64,000 nt of DNA from Propionibacteriaceae bacterium (lineage in GTDB: Bacteria > Actinomycetota > Actinomycetes > Propionibacteriales > Propionibacteriaceae): positions 62,001 through 126,000 of the forward strand of contig JADKFR010000001.1 in the NCBI GenBank assembly GCA_016717345.1, read 5' to 3'. A model generated the notes under the pieces. That model was given only the letters and a program-made list of their open reading frames with translations, searched no databases and was not told the DNA's origin. A program made the translations under genes and the position numbers. Shown here piece by piece: positions 1-7,218 of this stretch (the stretch's first letter is position 1; each line of letters starts with the position of its first letter).

Positions 1-927
1 ATCGGCGGCCTGTTCAGCCACACCACCAACCCGCTCGGCTCCCGTGGCCAGGGACTGGCGCTGGCGTACCGCGCCGGGGCCAGGCTGCGCGATGTCGAGA
101 TGGTTCAGTTCCACCCGACGGCCCTGGACGTCGCGGTCGACCCGATGCCCCTGGTGAGCGAGGCGGTCCGCGGGGAGGGCGCGATCCTGGTCAACGAGAA
201 CGGCGAGTGGGTACTGAAGAACCCGTTGTCGGCCCGCGATGTCGTGTCCCGCGCGGCCTGGGCTCAGCTGCAGGCCGGGCATCGGGTCTTTCTTGACGCT
301 CGCACCGACCCGGGCCCGCGATTCGCCGAACTGTTCCCGTCCATCCACGCCACGGCCCTGCAGGCGGGGCTGGACCCCGTCCGGGACCTGCTGCCGGTTC
401 GTCCCGCGGCCCACTACCACATGGGCGGAGTGCTGGTGGACGCCGTCGGGCAGAGCACCCTGCCGGGGCTCTTCGCGGCCGGCGAGGTGGCCTCGACCGG
501 GCTCCACGGGGCCAACCGGCTGGCCAGCAACTCCCTGCTGGAAGCCGTCGTCTGCGGACGGGAGGTCGCCCGGCACCTGCGCGCCACGCTCGAGGCCGGC
601 GGGTCCCCGGCACCGACCCGACCGGGCGCGGGTCAGCCCGCGTGGTCGGAGCCGACGCCGGATCCGGTGGTCGCCCTGGTTCGCCAGATCGTCAGCCGAG
701 CCGGTGGGGTCCTGCGCACGGGAGCCGAACTGCAGGCAGGGCTCGCCGCCCTGGAGCCTCACCGGGACCACGAGGCGGGCCTGGTCGGGCAACTGGTGCT
801 GACCTCAGCGCTGCGCCGTGAGGAGTCCCGGGGGGGCCACACCCGCCTCGACTTCCCCGCGCCCGACGAGGTGGCCCAGCATATCGAGGTCGCCACCGAC
901 TCACTCGCCCTGGAGTCCGTCCGATGA
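1..927 (+). CDS. nadB: L-aspartate oxidase, C-terminal part (5' end outside window)
   Basis: This is the flavoprotein that oxidises L-aspartate to iminoaspartate in de novo NAD synthesis. The reading frame is already open at base 1, so the start and the FAD-binding N-terminus lie upstream of the window. The visible part begins with the conserved GGLFSHTTNP stretch and continues through VQFHPTAL. It also carries the active-site region AAHYHMGGV and the second FAD-contact region TGLHGANRLASNSLLEA. About 308 residues are visible, followed by a helical tail typical of the family. The stop overlaps the nadC start (ATGA), so the two are translationally coupled. A nadA gene is probably upstream but cannot be seen. 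Confidence 0.96.
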   Translation: MGGLFSHTTNPLGSRGQGLALAYRAGARLRDVEMVQFHPTALDVAVDPMPLVSEAVRGEGAILVNENGEWVLKNPLSARDVVSRAAWAQLQAGHRVFLDARTDPGPRFAELFPSIHATALQAGLDPVRDLLPVRPAAHYHMGGVLVDAVGQSTLPGLFAAGEVASTGLHGANRLASNSLLEAVVCGREVARHLRATLEAGGSPAPTRPGAGQPAWSEPTPDPVVALVRQIVSRAGGVLRTGAELQAGLAALEPHRDHEAGLVGQLVLTSALRREESRGGHTRLDFPAPDEVAQHIEVATDSLALESVR

Positions 928-1769
928 GGCAGTTACCCACCCTGGTGATCGAGCCGCTGGTGCGCGCTGCGCTCCTGGAGGATCTCGGACGGGCCGGCGA
1001 CCTGACCACCGACGCGATCATCGCGGCCGACGCCACCGCCGAGGTGGCACTGGTGTCGCGGGAGCCCGGCGTCGTGGCGGGCCTCGCCTGCGCCGAGCTG
1101 GCCTGGCACCTGGTGGACCCGCGGATCACCGTCCGGGTCGAGATCCCGGACGGCGCGCCGGTCGTCCCCGGATCGGTGATCGCACGCGCCACCGGACCCG
1201 CCCGCGGGCTTCTCACCGGCGAGCGGGTGGCGCTCAACTTCCTGGGGCACCTGTCGGGCGTGGCCACGGGGACGGCCACCATCGCCGCGGCGATCGCCCA
1301 CACCCGGGCGAAAGTCGCCGACACCCGCAAGACCATCCCGGGGCTCCGCTCCCTGCAGAAGTACGCGGTGGTAGCCGGCGGCGGCTCGAACCACCGCTTC
1401 GGCCTCGACGATGCCGTCCTCATCAAGGACAACCACATCGCGGTGGCGGGTGGCATCACGGCGGCTGTCTCACGGGTCCGCGAGGGTGTCGGTCACCTGG
1501 TGAAGATCGAAGTGGAGGTGGATGGGCTCGACCAACTGCGCGAACTGCTGGCGGTGGGCGCCGACGCGGTCCTGCTGGACAACATGAGCCCCTCCCTGCT
1601 CGCCGAGGCCGTCCAACTGGTGGATCGACGGATGATCACCGAAGCCTCCGGACGCATCACGCCGGTGACTGCGGTGCCGATCGCGGAGGCCGGCGTGGAC
1701 CTGATCTCGGTGGGATGGCTCACCCACTCGGCGCGGGTGCTCGACATCGGGTTGGATCACGTGCGCTGA
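924..1769 (+). CDS. nadC: Nicotinate-nucleotide pyrophosphorylase (carboxylating)
   Basis: The enzyme turns quinolinate and PRPP into nicotinate mononucleotide, the step after NadB/NadA. The 281-residue length is normal. Family motifs are present: an N-terminal DLGRAGDLTT segment, TRKTIPGLR with the basic residues that bind the substrates, and VLIKDNHIA. The C-terminal barrel end reads DAVLLDNMSP and DLISVGWLTHSA. The ATG overlaps the nadB stop. The gene is followed by a convergent histidine kinase gene only 25 bp away. Confidence 0.97.
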   Translation: MRQLPTLVIEPLVRAALLEDLGRAGDLTTDAIIAADATAEVALVSREPGVVAGLACAELAWHLVDPRITVRVEIPDGAPVVPGSVIARATGPARGLLTGERVALNFLGHLSGVATGTATIAAAIAHTRAKVADTRKTIPGLRSLQKYAVVAGGGSNHRFGLDDAVLIKDNHIAVAGGITAAVSRVREGVGHLVKIEVEVDGLDQLRELLAVGADAVLLDNMSPSLLAEAVQLVDRRMITEASGRITPVTAVPIAEAGVDLISVGWLTHSARVLDIGLDHVR

Positions 1770-1794
1770 CCGCCCTCCCCGTCCCCCCTCGGCC

Positions 1795-3072
1795 TCACAA
1801 TTCCAGCGGCAACAGCACCCGGAAGCACGGACGGGCCACCCCGGTGGGTGGCCGCTGCAGCTGGCCGCCGGCAGCCTGAGCCGTGTGGGCAGCGATCTCC
1901 AGTCCCAGCCCGCTGGAGCCCACCGGACGCTGCGTCCCTTCCGACCGCGGCGTGAGACCTGGGCCCTCGTCCCGGACCTCGAGCACCGCCACGTCGTCGG
2001 TGCGGGTCAGCGACACGCTGAAACCCACCCCCTCGTCGGTGTGGGCGAACACGTTGTCGACCAGCACGTCGACCAGATCGGCGAGTTGCAGGGCGCTCAG
2101 GCGAACCGGGAGCGGCTGTCTGGGGAGCGTGGCGACCAGGACACGGCCCTGGTCCTCGGCCAGCGGAGCCCAGTAGGCGACCCGGGAGGCGACGATCGCG
2201 GTGGCGTCCGCTCCCAGCGGAGAGCCTTCCCGTAGCGGCCGGCGAGCTTCGGCGACGACCCCGTCGATGCCTGACTGGAGCACCAGGAGCGCGGCTCGCA
2301 TCCGGTCGGCGGCTTCGGCGTCGGCCAGTCCGTCGACCTCCAGGCGCAGGGCGGTGGTCGGGGTTCGAAGTCGATGCGCCAGTTTCCCGACGGCTTCCCG
2401 CTCGGCGACCAGCAGGTGCCCGATCCTCTCGGCCAGGCCGTTGAGGGCCCGCGACAGCTCAACCGTTTCGGACGTGCCGGCGTCGGCTGCCCGGGCGGCG
2501 AGGTCGCCCTCGCGCAGGCGGTGAGCCACGGCCGCGACCTCCTGCAGCGGTGCTGTCAGCCGACGCGCGGCCCGTCCTGCCAGCCAGACCGCCACCAGGC
2601 ACAACGCCACTCCGACGCCGAGGATGCTGGCCCAGGCGAGCGGAACACCTTGGCGCAGCTGGTCATCATCGATGGCCACCCGGACGACCGACACCCCGCC
2701 GCCGGCGAGCACCGGCACGTAGACGCGTCCGCCGGCGGCGTCCCGGACGGAGAAGGCCTCACCGCCGCGCGCGCGGGTCACCTCGGGATCCTCGGCAGCG
2801 CCCGGCCAATCGTCCCCCAGGATCGTGCCGTCGGCCAGCCGGACGCTGGCCGTCCCCGGGAACCGTTGGGTGGACGCGGCGACCGCCTCCGCCAGCTCGG
2901 AGGTGACGGGCATCCCCGAGACGAGGATCGCGATGGTGTCGGCCTGCTGGGCGGCGGCGGTCATGCCGCGGTCCTCAGCCAGCGTGCTGACGAGCAAGAG
3001 CAGCGGCACCACGAAGGAGACCACCATGGCGGTGCTCACCAGGGCCACCAGCGCGGTCAGCTGCCGACGCAT
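1795..3072 (-). CDS. Sensor histidine kinase with HAMP domain
   Basis: This is the membrane kinase partner of the regulator encoded just before it, with a 1-bp gap (3073). The 425 residues hold an N-terminal membrane segment (about 8-30), a short extracytoplasmic sensor, and a second membrane segment (about 145-165). A HAMP linker, a HisKA helix and an ATPase domain with VDNVF, DEGPG and GLGLEIA motifs follow. The phospho-acceptor His233 sits in HRLRTP, where most kinases have an acidic residue after the His. This variant occurs in actinobacterial kinases. The signal is unknown. Confidence 0.93.
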   Translation of the reverse strand: MRRQLTALVALVSTAMVVSFVVPLLLLVSTLAEDRGMTAAAQQADTIAILVSGMPVTSELAEAVAASTQRFPGTASVRLADGTILGDDWPGAAEDPEVTRARGGEAFSVRDAAGGRVYVPVLAGGGVSVVRVAIDDDQLRQGVPLAWASILGVGVALCLVAVWLAGRAARRLTAPLQEVAAVAHRLREGDLAARAADAGTSETVELSRALNGLAERIGHLLVAEREAVGKLAHRLRTPTTALRLEVDGLADAEAADRMRAALLVLQSGIDGVVAEARRPLREGSPLGADATAIVASRVAYWAPLAEDQGRVLVATLPRQPLPVRLSALQLADLVDVLVDNVFAHTDEGVGFSVSLTRTDDVAVLEVRDEGPGLTPRSEGTQRPVGSSGLGLEIAAHTAQAAGGQLQRPPTGVARPCFRVLLPLEL

Positions 3073-3073
3073 C

Positions 3074-3766
3074 TCACGCCCCCGGGGCCGGAGCCCGCAA
3101 CGACACCCCGACGCCGCGGAGGGTGTGGAGGTAGACCGGCCGGGCCGCCGATTCGCCCAGCTTGCGCCGCAACCAACTCAGGTGCACATCGACCGTTCGG
3201 TCGGCCGCCCCGTACGGCTGCTGCCAGACCTCAGCGAGCAACTCGCGGCGGGTGACGACCTCCCCGACCCGCCTCGCCAGCACCCACAACAGGTCGAACT
3301 CCTTGCGGGACAACTCCACGGCGCGTCCGGCGAGCAGGACCTGCCTCGTCGCGGCGTCGATCTGCAGCTCCCCGACCACGACCGGCCCGGCCCCCGGGCC
3401 GCCCGCCTCGCTTCGGCGCAGCACCGCCCGGATCCGCGCCTCGATCTGGTCGGCCCCGAACGGCTTGACGACGTAGTCGTCGGCGCCGGCGTCGAGCGCG
3501 CGGACGATGAGCGCGTCGTCGTCCTGGGCGGTGATCACGATCACCGGCACGGTGCTCGCACCCCGGATCATCGGGAGCAGCCGCAGACCGTCGATGTCGG
3601 GCAGGCCGAGGTCCAGGAGGACCACGGATGGTTCGGTCTCGACCAGTCGCGCCAGGCCCTCGATCCCGGTGGCGCACCGCGCCACCGCATGACCGCGATC
3701 GACCAGAGCCTGGCCGAGGGAGCGCCGGATGGCGGGGTCATCCTCGATGATCAGGACGTTGGCCAT
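3074..3766 (-). CDS. OmpR-family response regulator
   Basis: This 230-residue regulator has a receiver domain and a winged-helix DNA-binding domain. The acidic pocket (EDD, residues 8-10), phospho-acceptor Asp52 in LLDLGLPD and the lysine in VKPFG are all present. The C-terminus shows the winged-helix pattern RTVDVHLSWLRRKLG followed by LRGVGVSL. The ATG at 3766 was chosen over longer forms because the receiver begins there (MANVLIIEDD). A TACGGT hexamer ends 7 bases upstream of it, suggesting a leaderless transcript. The kinase gene follows at once. Direct repeats in front of the gene at 4317 are a likely target. Confidence 0.93.
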   Translation of the reverse strand: MANVLIIEDDPAIRRSLGQALVDRGHAVARCATGIEGLARLVETEPSVVLLDLGLPDIDGLRLLPMIRGASTVPVIVITAQDDDALIVRALDAGADDYVVKPFGADQIEARIRAVLRRSEAGGPGAGPVVVGELQIDAATRQVLLAGRAVELSRKEFDLLWVLARRVGEVVTRRELLAEVWQQPYGAADRTVDVHLSWLRRKLGESAARPVYLHTLRGVGVSLRAPAPGA

Positions 3767-3845
3767 GCGCGACACCGTACCCCCGTACCTCGCGCCCGGC
3801 GCCAGGTCCGACCGGCGCCCGGCAGGGCTGAGGGGCCCACCTGCC

Positions 3846-4247
3846 ATGATGGGGCTCGTGAACCGCCGCACCGTGCCGCTGGTGGCGGCGATCTGGGTCG
3901 TCACGGTGGCCTTGGCCTCGTTGGCCATCTGGTGGACGATCTCGAGCGCCGGGATGCGGGTGGGGCGGCAGTCCAGTACGGACTTCACCCAGCCGTCCCC
4001 GGCGCCGACCGGCGCCGGCGACGCATCGACAAGCAACTGGACCGGCCTCGGCGGGCGGATCTCTGCCCAGTGCCGGGGCGCGGACGTCGTCCTGCGCAGC
4101 GCCGTCCCTGCCGATGGATTCGCGGTCGAAGTGATCGAGCAGGCAAGCACGCGTGCGATCGTCGAGTTCGAACGCAGCGAACACGACGCCGGGTACCGGA
4201 TCGAGATCAGCTGCGGGCCGGCGGGGGTCAGCTTCCGCGAGCAGTGA
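3846..4247 (+). CDS. Small membrane-anchored protein of unknown function
   Basis: I do not recognise this protein. It has 133 residues with one N-terminal membrane segment (about residues 10-32). A short linker rich in Ser, Thr and Pro leads to an exported domain of about 80 residues with two cysteines (AQCRGAD and ISCGPAG) that could form a disulfide. The gene is divergent from the response regulator at 3766, with 79 bp between starts, and is followed by the cytochrome b5 fusion. The start is uncertain: ATG at 3846 or 3849, or GTG at 3858, are all in frame and none has a clear ribosome-binding site. It may belong to the regulator's stimulon. Confidence 0.6.
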   Translation: MMGLVNRRTVPLVAAIWVVTVALASLAIWWTISSAGMRVGRQSSTDFTQPSPAPTGAGDASTSNWTGLGGRISAQCRGADVVLRSAVPADGFAVEVIEQASTRAIVEFERSEHDAGYRIEISCGPAGVSFREQ

Positions 4248-4254
4248 GGCGACC

Positions 4255-4293
4255 TTGACCTGCTCTTGCCGCTTCCTTGAGCTTCCCTTGAGG
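4255..4293 (+). promoter_or_regulatory. Four CTTGA-type boxes 11 bp apart
   Basis: TTG cores occur at 4255, 4266, 4277 and 4288, each preceded by C and followed by A or C. The exact 11-bp period is the one used by OmpR-family regulators, which bind tandem sites on one face of the helix. The boxes end 10 bp before the probable -10 hexamer TATCGT (4304-4309) of the gene at 4317, where an activator would sit. The response regulator at 3074-3766 is the nearest candidate. Confidence 0.55.
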
Positions 4294-4303
4294 CACCGCT
4301 GCC

Positions 4304-4317
4304 TATCGTTTCTGACA
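4304..4317 (+). promoter_or_regulatory. -10 hexamer of a leaderless promoter
   Basis: TATCGT lies 7 bases before the ATG at 4317 and no ribosome-binding site is present, so transcription probably starts at the start codon. No good -35 hexamer is seen at the usual distance, which fits activator dependence on the upstream boxes. Confidence 0.5.
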
Positions 4318-5150
4318 TGCACCTTTCACTCCCGCTCGAAGGCGGACTGTTCAGCAGCGTTGCCGGCCTCCCGCTGCACCCACTGGTGGTCCACCTCGCA
4401 GTGATCGTCCTGCCCGTTGCCGCCGCGGCCCTGGTGGCCCTGGTGATCTGGCCACGGCTCGCCCAGCGCTACGGCTGGCTGACGATGGGTGGACTGGTCG
4501 TCGGGACGATCGCCGCCTTCGTGGCGAAGGAGTCCGGGGAGGCGCTGGCCGAGCAGGTCGGGGAGCCGGCCCAGCACGCCGCCTACGGCGACGTCCTTCC
4601 GCTGGCGGCGATCGGCCTCCTGGTGCTCAGCGTGGCGTGGTTCGTCCTGCAGCAGCGGGACGCGGCGGCCGCCGGGGGACGCTCACTGCCGACCCTGGTG
4701 ACCGGGCTCGTGGCCGGCCTGGCGGCGCTGGCGACCATCGGGCTCACGGTCCTGGTCGGCCACAGCGGCGCCCAGGCGGTGTGGGGGGACGCGGTGTCGG
4801 CCAGCGCCGAGGCCGAACTGCCCACCACCCCTGAACCCACCGTCCCTGCCGGGGACGCCGCCACGCCCACGCCCACGCCCACGAAACCGTCGCCGACCCC
4901 CTCAACGAGCGCGCCGAGCAGCTACACCCTCGCCCAGGTGGCGAAGCATGCCTCCGCGACGTCGTGCTGGTCGGTCGTGAATGGCAACGTCTACGACCTG
5001 ACGCGCTGGATCAACCGCCACCCGGGGGGCGCCAGCCGCATCCTCGGGATGTGCGGCAAGGACGCGACGTCAGCGTTCGAGGCCCAGCACGGCGGCCAGG
5101 GACGCCCCGAGCGGGAACTGAAGTCGTTCAGGATCGGCTCCCTGGACTGA
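4317..5150 (+). CDS. DUF2231 membrane domain fused to an exported cytochrome b5-like domain
   Basis: This is a probable membrane electron-transfer protein of 277 residues. The N-terminal half has four membrane segments with the DUF2231 signature HPLVVHL (21-27) and further histidines at about 87 and 149. A Pro/Thr-rich linker (about 168-200) leads to a cytochrome b5 fold (203-277). There the haem ligands are His235 in HPGG and His258 in AQHGG. Cys217 and Cys246 could form a disulfide, fitting an extracellular position. The redox partner is unknown. The 3' end overlaps the convergent mntR gene by 23 bp. The domain assignment is firm; the function is inference. Confidence 0.85.
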   Translation: MHLSLPLEGGLFSSVAGLPLHPLVVHLAVIVLPVAAAALVALVIWPRLAQRYGWLTMGGLVVGTIAAFVAKESGEALAEQVGEPAQHAAYGDVLPLAAIGLLVLSVAWFVLQQRDAAAAGGRSLPTLVTGLVAGLAALATIGLTVLVGHSGAQAVWGDAVSASAEAELPTTPEPTVPAGDAATPTPTPTKPSPTPSTSAPSSYTLAQVAKHASATSCWSVVNGNVYDLTRWINRHPGGASRILGMCGKDATSAFEAQHGGQGRPERELKSFRIGSLD

Positions 5151-5796
5151 GGGGGTCGCCCGGCGCCACCGTGACCCGCACGGCGTCCAGGTCGCCGGAC
5201 TGCAGGCCCTCCGGCGCCTCGGGCACCACAGCGCCGGGAGCGAACCCCGCTGCCGTCAACCTGGCCAGCGTGGCCGAGTCGGCGTCGGAGACCCGGACGA
5301 CGAGGTACCGGCCCGGCGGGGCGTCGGGCAGCCGCAGGGTGTCATCGGTCGCCGGCGTGCGCCCGTCAGGCGCCGGGATCGGGTCGCCGTGAGGGTCATG
5401 GGTCGGGAACCCCAGGAGGGCATCGATGCGGTCCAGGAAATCATCGCTGACTGCGTGCTCGAGTCGTTCCGCCTCGTCGTGCACCTCGTCCCAGGAATAG
5501 CCCACCATGCCGGCCAGGAACGCCTCGAGGAGACGGTGCCGCCGCACCATGGCCAGCGCCAGCCGCCGTCCCGAGGCGCTGAGTCGCGCCGGTCGGTACG
5601 GCTCGTAGTGAACCAGGCCCTGGGAGTCCAGCCGACGCAGAGTCTCGGACACGTTGGCGGGGGTCGTGCCGAGGCGCGCGGCGAGCGCCTTGGTGGTGAT
5701 CGGCGGGTCCCCCCACTCGGTGGCCGACCAGATCACCTTCAGGTAGTCCTGGGCCACCGAGCTCAGGGCGTCGACCTGCGGTCCGTCCTCGGCCAC
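5128..5796 (-). CDS. mntR: DtxR/MntR-family metal-dependent regulator
   Basis: This 222-residue repressor has an N-terminal winged helix, a DtxR-type metal-binding and dimerisation domain and a C-terminal FeoA/SH3-like domain. The helix-turn-helix runs through TKALAARLGTTPANVSETLRRL. The dimerisation domain contains HRLLEAFL, DEVHDEAERLEHAVS and FPTHDPHGDPIP. It follows mntH by one base, so it is co-transcribed with the transporter it most likely controls. The palindrome at 7043-7066 over the mntH promoter is the probable operator. Manganese as the effector is inferred from the NRAMP neighbour; iron is possible. Confidence 0.9.
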   Translation of the reverse strand: MAEDGPQVDALSSVAQDYLKVIWSATEWGDPPITTKALAARLGTTPANVSETLRRLDSQGLVHYEPYRPARLSASGRRLALAMVRRHRLLEAFLAGMVGYSWDEVHDEAERLEHAVSDDFLDRIDALLGFPTHDPHGDPIPAPDGRTPATDDTLRLPDAPPGRYLVVRVSDADSATLARLTAAGFAPGAVVPEAPEGLQSGDLDAVRVTVAPGDPLSPGSRS

Positions 5797-5797
5797 C

Positions 5798-7042
5798 TCA
5801 CCCTCCGCTCACCGTGAGGGCGATCAGGACGAGGTTGAGGACCACAATGGCCACGACCGCGGCCCAGGCGACCACCCGCAGCAGCGCGGTGTTGGCGAAG
5901 CGACCCATCAACCGCCGCTGGCTGGTGAGAATCACCAGGGGGATGACCGCGAACGGGATGCCGAGGCTCAGCAGCACCTGACTCAGCACCAGCGCCCAGG
6001 TGGGATCGATTCCGCTGGCCAGCACCAACAGGGCCGGGGCGAGGGTGAGACCACGCCGGGCCAGCAGCGGCACCCGAACCCGCAGCAGCCCTTTCATGAT
6101 GGCCGCCCCCGCGTAGGAACCCACCGAGGTGGAGGCGAGCCCGGAGGCCAGCAGCCCGACCCCGAACAGGACGCCGACGACCGGGCCGAGCGCCCTGGTG
6201 AGGGCGTCGTGGGCTCCCGGGATGGTATCCACGCCCTCCACGCCGGCCAGGCTGGAAGCCGCCAGCAGCAGCATGGCGATGTTGACCGTCCCTGCCACCA
6301 GCAGCGAGGCGATGACGTCACCCCGGGTGGCTCGTACCAGCCGTCCCAGGTCGGTGGCAGCCCTGGCACCGTGGCGGTCGCGGACCAGCGAAGAATGGAC
6401 GTAGACCGCGTGCGGCATTACGGTCGCGCCCAGCATGCTGGCGGCCAGCAGGACCGTCCCCGGTCCTTCGAAGCGTGGCACCAGGCCTCCCAACGCATCC
6501 GGCCAGGAGACGTGGCTGACGAAGAGTCCGGCCACGAACCCGGCCGCGATGACACCCAACAAGCCCATCAGGACGATCTCGAACGGGCGTTGGCCGAAGC
6601 GGGTCTGAACCGACAGCAGGACCATGGACGCGACTCCGACGATCAGTCCTCCCAGCCACAACGGCAGCCCGAACAGGATCTGGAGCGCGATCGCGCCGCC
6701 CACCACCTCGGCCAGGTCCGTGGCCGCGGCGACCAGCTCCGCCTGCGCCCAGAACAACCGTCGGGGCCACGTCCCCAGCCGCGCCCCCAGCAGTTCGGGC
6801 AGGCTCTGCCCGGTCACCAGGCCGAGCTTGGCCGACAGGTACTGGACGACCACCGCCACACCGTTGGCCACCACGAGCACCCACAGCAACAGGAAGCCGT
6901 AGCGGGCCCCCGCGGTCAGGTTGGCCGCGACGTTGCCGGGGTCGACGTAGGCGACGGCCGCCACAAAGGCCGGGCCCCACAGCCACGCGACCCGGCCACG
7001 GACCCGAGTCCGCAGCCCGGGTACGGTGTCGACGGCCTCCAT
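5798..7042 (-). CDS. mntH: NRAMP-family Mn2+/Fe2+ proton symporter
   Basis: This 414-residue transporter has about 11 membrane helices. The metal-binding motif DPGN is at residues 34-37 in helix 1, and the MPHAVYVHSSL motif of helix 6 is present near residue 207. It imports manganese (and perhaps iron) with protons. The ATG at 7042 directly abuts a palindrome and has no ribosome-binding site, while TACCTT ends 7 bases upstream. A leaderless transcript is therefore likely. mntR follows after one base. Length and motifs are normal for the family. Confidence 0.95.
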   Translation of the reverse strand: MEAVDTVPGLRTRVRGRVAWLWGPAFVAAVAYVDPGNVAANLTAGARYGFLLLWVLVVANGVAVVVQYLSAKLGLVTGQSLPELLGARLGTWPRRLFWAQAELVAAATDLAEVVGGAIALQILFGLPLWLGGLIVGVASMVLLSVQTRFGQRPFEIVLMGLLGVIAAGFVAGLFVSHVSWPDALGGLVPRFEGPGTVLLAASMLGATVMPHAVYVHSSLVRDRHGARAATDLGRLVRATRGDVIASLLVAGTVNIAMLLLAASSLAGVEGVDTIPGAHDALTRALGPVVGVLFGVGLLASGLASTSVGSYAGAAIMKGLLRVRVPLLARRGLTLAPALLVLASGIDPTWALVLSQVLLSLGIPFAVIPLVILTSQRRLMGRFANTALLRVVAWAAVVAIVVLNLVLIALTVSGG

Positions 7043-7066
7043 GAAAGTTAAGGTAGCCGAACTTTC
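7043..7066 (-). promoter_or_regulatory. Palindromic operator over the mntH promoter
   Basis: Two 7-bp arms, GAAAGTT and AACTTTC, flank a 10-bp centre with further symmetric positions. The minus-strand -10 candidate TACCTT (7055-7050) lies inside it and a GACACC -35 candidate lies 18 bp further upstream. The size and the inner GGTAGCC resemble DtxR-family boxes. Binding by the co-transcribed MntR would block the polymerase. Confidence 0.65.
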
Positions 7067-7205
7067 GCGGGACGGTGTCCCTTCTCGCCTGGTGGCCCAC
7101 GATTCTTCGCCTGGGCACAGCCCCGACCGGCGGCGGCCGCCCCCCGCAACGCCGCCTACCGGTGTCCGCCTCGCAAGCCGTTACCCAATTGCCACACGTT
7201 CTGGC

Positions 7206-7218
7206 TACCGTACGACCG
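7206..7218 (+). promoter_or_regulatory. -10 hexamer of a leaderless glgP promoter
   Basis: TACCGT ends 6 bases before the GTG at 7218 and there is no ribosome-binding site. The same layout is seen before mntH, the permease at 14486 and the gene at 4317. No convincing -35 hexamer is visible. Confidence 0.45.

Noticed and set aside
3767..4318. Longer start for the response regulator at 3074
   Set aside because: The extension runs antisense through the small protein at 3846, and receiver domains begin at the chosen ATG.
7026..7217. Longer start for glycogen phosphorylase at ATG 7026
   Set aside because: It would overlap the mntH start and operator and add a low-complexity N-terminus not found in the family.
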